Position numbers and translations under genes: made by a program | Assembly (NCBI GenBank): GCA_025462645.1 | Contig: JAOAPB010000069.1 | Location: 124,001 to 188,000, forward strand | Direction: 5' to 3' | DNA: 64,000 nucleotides | Source: Edaphobacter sp. | GTDB lineage: Bacteria > Acidobacteriota > Terriglobia > Terriglobales > Acidobacteriaceae | Notes under the pieces: generated by a model | The model's database searches: none | What the model was told of the DNA's origin: nothing | The model's input: the letters and a program-made list of their open reading frames with translations, nothing else | In this document: positions 57,413 to 64,000 of the stretch, in pieces | How the letters are laid out: every line of letters starts with the position of its first letter | Position numbering within the stretch: position 1 is the stretch's first letter

Positions 57413-57838
57413 TCAGGAGTGATCGTCGAGGCGCTCGATCATCACGTCTGTCGACTTGATGAGAGCAGCTGCGGTATCACCCTTTTTGAGCTGAAGCTCG
57501 CGTACTGCATTTGCCGTAATGATCGCGGTGATGTGGGTGTCGGCTACTGCAAGCACGACTTCGGCAAGAAGACCCTCGATACGGATGCTGACGACTTTTC
57601 CGGCGAGTTGGTTTCTGCCGCTGACACGACGGTACCGCTCACGCGACTCCTGCGGGAGCTTGGCGCGGTCCTTGGCGAGGAAGGGCTTCAGCGTGGCCTC
57701 GGCCAGACGATGATGTCCTCCCGGAGTTTGGACGGTCTTGAGCTTGCCGCTCAAGATCCATTGCTTGATGGTGGGATAACTGATCCCCAACAGGCGGGCG
57801 GCTTCACGAGGCGTCAACATCTGGCTCGGGGTCGGCAT
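57413..57838 (-). CDS. Helix-turn-helix regulator with a C-terminal Mop/TOBE domain
   Basis: The protein combines an excisionase-type helix-turn-helix (LTPREAARLLGISYPTIKQW, residues 8-27) with a molybdate/tungstate-binding Mop domain (AGKVVSIRIEGLLAEVVLAV). This is the layout of one-component oxyanion-responsive regulators. Starts are ambiguous: GTG at 57901 overlaps the upstream gene stop by four bases, and ATGs occur at 57874 and 57838; I use the last because it opens on the conserved domain, giving 141 residues. It follows the VWFA gene. A Mo-dependent control of receptor 5 is a guess from position. Confidence 0.85.
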   Translation of the reverse strand: MPTPSQMLTPREAARLLGISYPTIKQWILSGKLKTVQTPGGHHRLAEATLKPFLAKDRAKLPQESRERYRRVSGRNQLAGKVVSIRIEGLLAEVVLAVADTHITAIITANAVRELQLKKGDTAAALIKSTDVMIERLDDHS

Positions 57839-57897
57839 GGCTAAAGTTTTAGCACTTTTTTGCGCTGCGCGCATTCTGCGTGGGTTTAAAGTGCAGC

Positions 57898-59577
57898 TCA
57901 CTGCTGGACGGCGTTAGACTGTTGCGGCCCAAGTGTTGTGTCCGCTGTTCCTATTCGGCCTGAGGCAGTGACTCGCACGACGAAGCGTGCGCGTACGGCC
58001 TTGGGGTCGTGGTCGAGTTTGACCTTGATGTCGAGGCTTCGCTCCAACCTGCCGGTCGGCGGTACGTCGGCTGTAGCGCTGGCATGAATGCTCCTCCCGA
58101 TGCGCTTCAGCTCCTTGCCTTTGCGGTCGAAGGTGGTGAACACAAGGATTACATCCACATGACGCGGCTCGGTGTCGGTGGCGAAGGTCCAGGCCAGTCC
58201 GCGCGCGTCGATATGGAGGGTGAATGAGTCGGGATCGTTGGGCACTGGGGTCAGCCTGAGCGGAACTCCATCGTAGGTCATCGTGCTGTTGTTGGCCGCG
58301 AGCAGGTCGAAGGCGAGGCGGCGAGAGGGGCTCTGCGGGTTGATGCGCGCCGGGGGCGTTTGCAGGTAGTAGCCTTCGCGCGTCGTCGCGATCAGATCGG
58401 GGCGGCTCAGCGTCACCTGGATCTTTCGGAACTTCTGCGGATCGAGCGAGGTGTTGGAGGGCCGATAGGTGAGCGTGTAGAAGCTGGAGCCGTCGCGAAT
58501 GCCCGTGCCGATCTCCGCATCCACATCGTTGCGGCCGTAGAGGGCGCGGCCGCCGGTAGCCTTTGCAAGACGGCTGAACTGATAGTTTCCGCCGAAGGGA
58601 TCGACGAAGGCCGCATCCGCACCGTAGTCGCCGGGGTTCACCTTGAGGCCAGCAGGATCGACGGAGTACAGGGTCACACGCGCATCGCGAAGCATGTTCA
58701 CGCACTCCTGCACGGCGTTGTTGACACGCGACTCCGCATCGACCTGCAGGTTGGCGAAGTTGAGGGCCGGAAAGCCGCGACCGATCCAGATCATGTTCTT
58801 ATGCCCCTGATGCCCGATGGTCGCTTCGGCGATGCGCATCAGCGTGGCAAACGCCGTGGCGAAGCGCTCCGGAATCCAGGAGCTCTGATGAGCCTGCCAG
58901 GGGTATGCCCCGAGATGGTGGTCCAGTGCGGAGAGGATCGCCTGCTTGTCCTGGGTGTAGTCGTGCAGGACGGTGAAGTGCTGCAGATCCACGGCGATGA
59001 GCATGGTCGGCGTGCCGAGCTTGTCCGGCTGCTTCTGAAGGAACTTCTTCAGCGAATAGCGCGCGAAGGCCATGTCTTCAAAGCGGGTGTTGAACTCGTC
59101 CAACAGGACGATGTTTACGGGCGAGCGGGGGGCCAGGCGGTCGAGATCGGCGGTGGAGTTGATGGTGGTCTGAGGGTCTAGTGCGTGGGCACCTGCCTCC
59201 TCGAAGTTCAGAACCGTCTGCGGCTCCTTCGCCTCTGCCACCTTGAAGTCGTCGCGCTTGAGGTCGGTGACGATGTTGCCCTTCTTGTCGGTTACGACTA
59301 CATCCAGTATGACGATGCGGGAGGAGCGGCGAATCGTGTAGACGCCGTTCGCGTCCTTTGTCGGCTCCGAACCAGCAGGCACTTGCCGCTGGGGCGGTGG
59401 AGGCACTTGCGGCGGCTGCGATGGTGCGCCCTGCAACGGCAACGCGGGTGTTTGCACTACCGGGGCGTTCTGCGATGGTGATGAGTCCGGTTGCGCGGGC
59501 TCCTGAGCCAATGCGCAGCACTGCGTAGCGACGGCCAGTGTGGCGAGGAGCAGAGCGCTCGCAATCGGATTTCTCAT
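57898..59577 (-). CDS. Exported VWFA-domain protein, acidobacterial type
   Basis: The function is unknown; VWFA domains usually bind metal and partner proteins. The ATG opening MRNPIASALLLATLAVATQC gives a signal peptide and 559 residues; the ORF-track start would overlap the SPFH gene. A Pro/Gln-rich linker is followed by a strand SSRIVILDVVVTDKKGNIV and the VWFA core (VNIVLLDEFNTRFEDMAFAR, residues 150-330), in which a standard MIDAS DxSxS motif is replaced by DEFNT. The pattern fits the TIGR03436-type VWFA-related domain known in this phylum. It lies 118 bases downstream of the SPFH gene. Confidence 0.85.
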   Translation of the reverse strand: MRNPIASALLLATLAVATQCCALAQEPAQPDSSPSQNAPVVQTPALPLQGAPSQPPQVPPPPQRQVPAGSEPTKDANGVYTIRRSSRIVILDVVVTDKKGNIVTDLKRDDFKVAEAKEPQTVLNFEEAGAHALDPQTTINSTADLDRLAPRSPVNIVLLDEFNTRFEDMAFARYSLKKFLQKQPDKLGTPTMLIAVDLQHFTVLHDYTQDKQAILSALDHHLGAYPWQAHQSSWIPERFATAFATLMRIAEATIGHQGHKNMIWIGRGFPALNFANLQVDAESRVNNAVQECVNMLRDARVTLYSVDPAGLKVNPGDYGADAAFVDPFGGNYQFSRLAKATGGRALYGRNDVDAEIGTGIRDGSSFYTLTYRPSNTSLDPQKFRKIQVTLSRPDLIATTREGYYLQTPPARINPQSPSRRLAFDLLAANNSTMTYDGVPLRLTPVPNDPDSFTLHIDARGLAWTFATDTEPRHVDVILVFTTFDRKGKELKRIGRSIHASATADVPPTGRLERSLDIKVKLDHDPKAVRARFVVRVTASGRIGTADTTLGPQQSNAVQQ

Positions 59578-59695
59578 ATTGAGGTACAGACACGGTAAAT
59601 CGCGACAAGATGTTACCGGGAATAGAAAATTCTTCCGATGCGCGTGACCCGCTTCCATGACGGTATGGATGAGGGTGGCCTGGCCTTCGAGCTGG

Positions 59696-60640
59696 TCAGG
59701 GCTGAGCGGATAGCGGCGGGTTGAGCTTGACATCGCCGGTAGGATTGCCGCGGAGTCCAGCGAGAATCTGGGTCAGGAAGTCGTTGGCGGCGCCGGGATT
59801 GTTGGGCAGGAAGAGGGTGTGGGTGCCGGCCTTGGTGCCGATGTCCTTGAGGGTGTCGAAGTATTGGGTGAGAAGGACGAGGGCCATGACATCTTCGGCG
59901 GTGGCTCCGGGGACGGACTCGCGGAAGTGCTCGATGGAGGAGCGGAGGCCGTCTATGATTGCTTGACGCTCGGCGGCGATGCCTTGCCCCTGCAAGGCCT
60001 TGGACTGGGCTTCGGCCTCGGCTTGTTTTACCTTGAGGATCTTTTCTGCCTCACCACGAGCCTGCGCTGCTACCTGCGCGCGCTGGGCCGCGTTGATGTC
60101 GTTCATCGCGGCCTTGACCTTGACGTCAGGGACGATGTCGGTGACGAGCGCGGTGAGGATGTTGAAGCCGAAGCCGGACATGATGGTGTCGAGCTCGGTC
60201 TTGACGTTGATGGAGATACCGGACTGCTGCTCGAAGGTCTCGTCGAGGGTGAGCTTGGGGACGTGGCCGAGGATGCTGTTGAAGACGAAGGACTCGATCT
60301 GCTTCTGCGGGGCGCTGAGCTTGTAGAAGGAGTCGTAGATCTTGTCGTCGAGGACCTGGTACTGCACGGAGACGGGGATCTGGACGAAGACGTTGTCGCG
60401 GGTCTTGGTCTCGACGGAGAACTGCGCCTGCTTCACCTGAAGATCGACGAAGAAGACACGCTCGGCCCATGGGATGAGTACGTGGAGGCCCGGACGCACG
60501 ATGCGGTTGAACTTGCCGAAGCGCTCGACTACGCCTGCGGTGTAGGTTCGGACGGTAAAGAGGGTCTTAAGGATCGTGACGAGCGCGATGATCGCGAAGA
60601 CGATGAGGGCGATGAGCAGAAAAGTGTTCAGTACGTCCAT
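59696..60640 (-). CDS. SPFH/band 7 membrane protein (stomatin/QmcA-like)
   Basis: SPFH proteins form oligomeric rings in the membrane that influence membrane organisation and protease access. The 314-residue protein has an N-terminal membrane anchor (LLIALIVFAIIALVTILKTL), the band 7 domain (GVVERFGKFNRIVRPGLHVLIP through the conserved FVDLQVKQAQFSVETKTRDN) and a coiled-coil Ala/Glu/Lys segment around residues 185-225. It lacks an adjacent NfeD partner. It is the upstream gene of the VWFA gene. Confidence 0.92.
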   Translation of the reverse strand: MDVLNTFLLIALIVFAIIALVTILKTLFTVRTYTAGVVERFGKFNRIVRPGLHVLIPWAERVFFVDLQVKQAQFSVETKTRDNVFVQIPVSVQYQVLDDKIYDSFYKLSAPQKQIESFVFNSILGHVPKLTLDETFEQQSGISINVKTELDTIMSGFGFNILTALVTDIVPDVKVKAAMNDINAAQRAQVAAQARGEAEKILKVKQAEAEAQSKALQGQGIAAERQAIIDGLRSSIEHFRESVPGATAEDVMALVLLTQYFDTLKDIGTKAGTHTLFLPNNPGAANDFLTQILAGLRGNPTGDVKLNPPLSAQP

Positions 60641-60739
60641 GGGTGATCGAGCCTTTGCAGCGAGGATACATGAGGACGTTTTGCGACGAATAGAAAGAAT
60701 GCACAGGAGCAGCTAACAGTCGCAATTTACGATTGACGT

Positions 60740-61432
60740 ATGGCTACGTACTTTTCTAAAGAGGCTTTGAAGTTTCTGCGGGGGTTGAAACGAAATAACG
60801 ATCGTGAGTGGTTTGCGGAGCGCAAGGCGGTGTACGAGCGAGAGCTGAAGACTCCGATGCTGGCTCTGATCGCTGAGGTGAATGAGGCGATGCTGGCATT
60901 CGCGCCGGAGAACGTGCGACCTCCGCAGAAGGCGATGATGCGGATCTATCGCGATATTCGGTTCAGCCCGGATAAACGGCCCTACAAGATTCACCAGGGC
61001 GCGTGGTGGGCGCGGACAGGATTAGAGAAGACTTCGGGCGGGGGCTTTTATTTCGATGTGAGCAGTACCGAGGTAACGATTGCGGCTGGCGTGTTCATGC
61101 CGGAGCGGGAGCAGTTGCTGGCGATCCGGCGCTATCTGGTAGACCACCATGGGGAGCTGCGGGCCTTGCTGGCGGGGAAGAAGTTGAAGGCGAAGCTGAA
61201 GGAGTTCGATGGACAGAAGCTGACGCGTCCTCCGAAGGGATTCGCAGCCGATGATCCGGCGATAGATCTCCTGCTATGCCGGCAGTGGGGTGTTTCGACG
61301 AGGCTTCCGGTGGAGAGCGCAACGAAGCCAACACTGTTGAAGGAGATCTTGGAGCGGTTCAAGGTGGCGGCTCCGGTAGTGGCACTGCTGAATGCGCCGC
61401 TGGTGAGCAAGCCGCGAAAGCCGATGTTTTAG
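60740..61432 (+). CDS. DUF2461-family protein
   Basis: DUF2461 (TIGR02453) proteins are widespread and uncharacterised. The 230-residue product begins with FSKEALKFLRGLKRNNDREW, the family start, and shows RIYRDIRFSPDKRPYK and GGGFYFDVSSTEV in the middle. There is no signal peptide, so it is likely cytoplasmic. It diverges from the SPFH gene. Confidence 0.92.
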   Translation: MATYFSKEALKFLRGLKRNNDREWFAERKAVYERELKTPMLALIAEVNEAMLAFAPENVRPPQKAMMRIYRDIRFSPDKRPYKIHQGAWWARTGLEKTSGGGFYFDVSSTEVTIAAGVFMPEREQLLAIRRYLVDHHGELRALLAGKKLKAKLKEFDGQKLTRPPKGFAADDPAIDLLLCRQWGVSTRLPVESATKPTLLKEILERFKVAAPVVALLNAPLVSKPRKPMF

Positions 61433-61736
61433 TCGATTTTTAAACGAACTGGAATTTGGCTTCAGACTTGCAGGAGGGGCGATTTTCGCGGGTTTTTTGT
61501 AGGCCAATGTACCTAATACCGAACAAAACCGGTAAAAATGGGAAAAAACCTGTGGAAACCAATGAATTCGTGTTGACAAAGAGCTTGGAAAAGCTGAAGG
61601 TGAATTGCGGTACGGTTCTCCGCACCCGCATGAACATTGAAGATTCGCATTGAGAAAAAGGATGCGGTTTTCGATCTTCGAGCAGGTCAGGCGAGCGACC
61701 GATGAACACATTTCTGAAAGCTAGAAGGAGCAATAC
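61433..61736. other. Intergenic region upstream of the HU gene
   Basis: About 300 bases of AT-rich sequence with a TTGACA at 61573 but no well-placed -10 element. A short hairpin tgcgg/ccgca occurs near 61608. The HU ribosome-binding site aaggag lies at the right end. No gene was seen. Confidence 0.55.
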
Positions 61737-62033
61737 ATGGCAAAGGGTATGACAAAGACAGCACTGGTACGCCACCTGGCGGAGAAGCTGGAACTGACCA
61801 ACAAGCAGACCGCAGGCTTCCTGGAGCTGCTGGCCGAGACCGCAGTGAAAGAGACCAAGAAGAATGGTGAGTTCACGATTCCTGGCATCGGCAAGCTGGT
61901 GAAGGCAGAGCGCAAGGCTCGGCTAGGTCGCAACCCGCAGACGGGTGAGACGATCAAGATCAAGGCCAAGACCGTGGTGAAGTTCCGCGTGGCCAAGGTT
62001 GCGAAGGACACGATCGCACCTGTGAAGAAGTAG
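61737..62033 (+). CDS. hup: HU-family DNA-binding protein
   Basis: HU bends and compacts DNA in the nucleoid. The 98-residue protein has the family fold: an N-terminal helix pair, then FTIPGIGKLVKAERKARLG leading into the DNA-clasping arm with RNPQTGE, then a Lys-rich C-terminus (VAKDTIAPVKK). The extra basic tail is a little longer than in E. coli HU. The ATG has an aaggag ribosome-binding site. Confidence 0.93.
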   Translation: MAKGMTKTALVRHLAEKLELTNKQTAGFLELLAETAVKETKKNGEFTIPGIGKLVKAERKARLGRNPQTGETIKIKAKTVVKFRVAKVAKDTIAPVKK

Positions 62034-62183
62034 TTTCTTAGCGGCGGAGATGACAGCCTGTGGCTGCATCTCGTCGCCATGCGGAGTGGCCCTCCCTGCA
62101 GCTGGTGCGCACGCGTTCGATGTTGAGCGTGGGTGCAGACGAGAAGCCCGTTGTGCGCTGGCAGTTGCCGGTGTGCAGCGGGT

Positions 62184-62900
62184 TTATCGTTTTGGGAGAA
62201 AGGCTCGAGCCACGAGCGAGATGCCCAGGGAGATAATGACTCCCCGGATGATGAGGAATGAGTTGTAGCGCCAGCCAGCGATGACGAAGGAGAGGAAGAC
62301 TCCCCAGAAGTAGAGTTCTCCCAGAAAGGCCTGGGGCCACTTCGGTTGAATTGGCGATGCGGGAACGCGTGGCGTGAGTGCGGGAAGCAATGATGGAACT
62401 TTTGCTCGATAGGCGAGGTAGGGTTCGCCGAATTTACTGGTGAGGAAGGCTTCTTCGGCGGCTATGAGGCGGAGTTGGAAGAAGCCGATAAGAACGATGG
62501 AGAAGATGGCTCCGCTGGGTGGCATGAGAAGCGCAAGAGCAAGGGTGTGGATGGAGATGCTGAGGTAGAGCGGGTTTCGCAGGAAGCGATAAGGACCGGC
62601 TGCGACTATCAGATCTCCGTGCATGGAGGCAGACTCCACGATCGAGGAGTCGAGGTAGGCTGCGGCCCAGGTGCGAAGGAAGGCTGCCGCGAGAGCGCAG
62701 AGGATGCCGAAGATGAGGAACGCGTCGGTGGCAGCGCTGAAGCCGAGCCAGCCTCGGCGAGCGACTGTTGCCGCCAATAACTGCCATGTGCGAATGGTGT
62801 CATAGTGCAGCCAGTAGTTCCACGGAGCGGAGAAGCCCAGAACGTATATGATCGCGTGGATGAGGAAGCGGAGACGAAACTCAAGCGCAGAGGATTTCAT
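62184..62900 (-). CDS. Isoprenylcysteine carboxyl methyltransferase-like membrane protein
   Basis: The 238-residue protein has about six hydrophobic segments and the ICMT/phospholipid-methyltransferase signature: AGPYRFLRNPLYLSISIHTL, then AEEAFLTSKFGEPYLAYRAK. In bacteria the substrate is usually unknown (lipid or prenylated thiol). It follows parB by 73 bases on the same strand. There is no evidence of a specific partner gene. Confidence 0.85.
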   Translation of the reverse strand: MKSSALEFRLRFLIHAIIYVLGFSAPWNYWLHYDTIRTWQLLAATVARRGWLGFSAATDAFLIFGILCALAAAFLRTWAAAYLDSSIVESASMHGDLIVAAGPYRFLRNPLYLSISIHTLALALLMPPSGAIFSIVLIGFFQLRLIAAEEAFLTSKFGEPYLAYRAKVPSLLPALTPRVPASPIQPKWPQAFLGELYFWGVFLSFVIAGWRYNSFLIIRGVIISLGISLVARAFLPKR

Positions 62901-62973
62901 AGAGGCGTGCGGCCTTCTTTTTTAATTTATGTAACAGAGTTGGGAACAAATTGTAGGGCGAATCCCTGCGGGT

Positions 62974-63888
62974 TTATTCGTTGCCGCCGATGGCTGTGAT
63001 GATGGAATCGAAGTCTTCGAGGCCGGAGTATTCGATGATGACTTTGCCTTTGCCGTTCTTGTCCTCGATGCGGACTTTGAGGCCGAGGTGGCGACGGAGA
63101 CGATCCTGAGCTTCGCGGACGTTGGGGTCCTCGGGTTGGGTCTCCAGCTTATCCTTTTTCTTTTCTTTGGCTTCCGGGTTGATGAGGCCCTGGACGTAAC
63201 TCTCGGTCTGTCGGACGGAGAGGGAGAGAGCCATGACTTTCTGGGCGGCGGATGTGATGGATTCCGGGGAGTCGAGCGCCAGGAGGGCTCGAGCGTGGCC
63301 GAAGGTGAGGTCGCCGGACTCGACTTTTTGCTGGATCGGCTCTGGCAAGCGTAACAAGCGAAGGAAGTTAGCTACGCTGGCGCGCTCTTTGCCGGTGCGG
63401 GTGGCCATCTGCTCCTGGGTGAGCTTGAAGTCCTGGCTAAGTCTTTGATAGGCCCGGGCTTGCTCCATGGGGTTCAGGTCGGCGCGCTGGAGATTTTCGA
63501 CGATGGTCATCTCAAGTGTTTGCTCATCAGACACTTGGCGGACTATGGAGGGGATGGTGGCTTTGCCGGCTTTGCGGCTGGCGAGCCAACGCCGCTCGCC
63601 GGTGATGAGCTGGTAGCGGCCGCCCGTAAGTGGCCTGACGACAATGGGTTGCACGACCCCTGAGGCGGCGATGGACTGGGCCAGCTCGGTTAATTTGGCC
63701 TCGTCGAACTGGGTTCGGGTCTGGAAGGGATTGCGGTCGATCTGGTCTAGGGCAATCTCGAGAGGCTTTCCTGTTGATTCGACAGGGGATGTTACGGGCG
63801 GAGGGGGAGTTGCCGGGCGGGATGGGAGAAGCGATTCAAGGCCCTTGCCCAGGGCGCGACGTTTGGGATCTGCGGTGGCGGTTGGCAT
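62974..63888 (-). CDS. parB: Chromosome partitioning protein ParB
   Basis: ParB loads on parS sites and spreads as a CTP-dependent clamp to segregate the chromosome. The 304-residue protein starts with the ParA-interacting RRALGKGLESLLP, then the CTP-binding domain (NPFQTRTQFDEAKLTELA, GERRWLAS; most orthologues have GERRWRA). The helix-turn-helix region includes LTQEQMATRTGKERASVANF. A C-terminal dimerisation domain follows a Lys-rich linker. parA should lie upstream, that is, to the right of the window. I saw no parS site in this window. Confidence 0.95.
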   Translation of the reverse strand: MPTATADPKRRALGKGLESLLPSRPATPPPPVTSPVESTGKPLEIALDQIDRNPFQTRTQFDEAKLTELAQSIAASGVVQPIVVRPLTGGRYQLITGERRWLASRKAGKATIPSIVRQVSDEQTLEMTIVENLQRADLNPMEQARAYQRLSQDFKLTQEQMATRTGKERASVANFLRLLRLPEPIQQKVESGDLTFGHARALLALDSPESITSAAQKVMALSLSVRQTESYVQGLINPEAKEKKKDKLETQPEDPNVREAQDRLRRHLGLKVRIEDKNGKGKVIIEYSGLEDFDSIITAIGGNE

Positions 63889-63954
63889 TTTTCGTGGCTC
63901 TCTGCTGGTCAGATTGTGGTATTTCGTGTGGCAATGATGGCTTCTACAACAACG

Positions 63955-64000
63955 CTATTTGGAGGAAGACCAGAAACGGGATTTCTTCTCGGGTTTGTTG
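63955..64000 (-). CDS. Possible 3' end of parA (partial)
   Basis: One minus-strand frame reads NKPEKKSRFWSSSK and a TAG. This Lys/Arg-rich tail looks like a C-terminus, and parA normally lies just upstream of parB, but only 14 codons are visible. The other frames also read without a stop, so the assignment is weak. Confidence 0.3.
   Translation of the reverse strand, partial: NKPEKKSRFWSSSK

Noticed and set aside
1-64000. tRNA, rRNA, CRISPR and parS sites
   Set aside because: No tRNA cloverleaf, rRNA, spacer-repeat array or TGTTTCACGTGAAACA-like site was recognised by eye; a covariance-model or motif scan would be needed to be certain.

Overview
The window reads as a chromosomal segment of an Acidobacteriota genome, most likely family Acidobacteriaceae (Terriglobus/Granulicella/Edaphobacter-like). 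This is inferred from gene content: five very large Oar-like TonB-dependent receptors with N-terminal carboxypeptidase-regulatory domains, a VWFA protein of the acidobacterial type, and diderm genes such as lpxC, mltG and outer-membrane barrels. Base composition is moderately GC-rich, with AT-richer islands in intergenic and remnant regions. I saw no rRNA, tRNA or CRISPR array and no intact mobile element.

Layout. 0-5 kb: aconitase (acnA) and a YXWxPGxW-repeat lipoprotein, each closed by a clear hairpin terminator. 5-11.5 kb: a zinc-ribbon protein, an Nramp-type Mn/Fe transporter with a perfect palindromic metalloregulator-like operator, a UPF0303 protein, tgt, a small exported protein and a DHA2 efflux pump. 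11.6-17.5 kb: receptor 1, an exported glycerophosphodiesterase whose barrel order looks circularly permuted, and a beta-barrel protein. 17.8-21 kb: an exported protein, a FemAB-type acyltransferase, a repeat-rich decayed stretch and a broken rhuM gene. 21-26 kb: folK, lpxC, an M20 peptidase, maf, a hexose-6-phosphate mutarotase and an orphan. 26-33.3 kb: a NIPSNAP protein, two convergently overlapping exported-protein genes, receptor 2 and endonuclease III. 33.3-41.3 kb: isoaspartyl peptidase, a KTSC protein, poxB, a second FemAB-like protein, a CDP-alcohol phosphatidyltransferase, greA, mltG and a LolB/DUF4292-like lipoprotein. 41.3-47.4 kb: a noncoding stretch with unusual hairpins, receptor 3, a nonsense- and frameshift-ridden integrase, and mnmE. 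47.6-57.2 kb: a GH105-type hydrolase, DUF2277, receptor 4 with an attenuator-like leader, an exported cupin and receptor 5. 57.4-64 kb: a helix-turn-helix/Mop-domain regulator, a VWFA protein, an SPFH protein, DUF2461, HU, an isoprenylcysteine methyltransferase-like protein, parB, and possibly the last codons of parA.

How it works together. Housekeeping genes (tgt, folK, lpxC, maf, greA, mltG, mnmE, parB, HU) are interleaved with an exported nutrient-acquisition layer. Receptors sit beside plausible substrate-processing partners: receptor 1 behind a phosphodiesterase, receptor 4 near a pectin-side-chain hydrolase, receptor 5 between a Mop-domain regulator and an exported cupin. These pairings are inference from position. 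The observations most worth checking are the permuted phosphodiesterase, the terminator between the promoter region and the ribosome-binding site of receptor 4, and the integrase relic abutting the 3' end of mnmE, a known genomic-island attachment site in other bacteria. No complete novel defence or mobile system was found.
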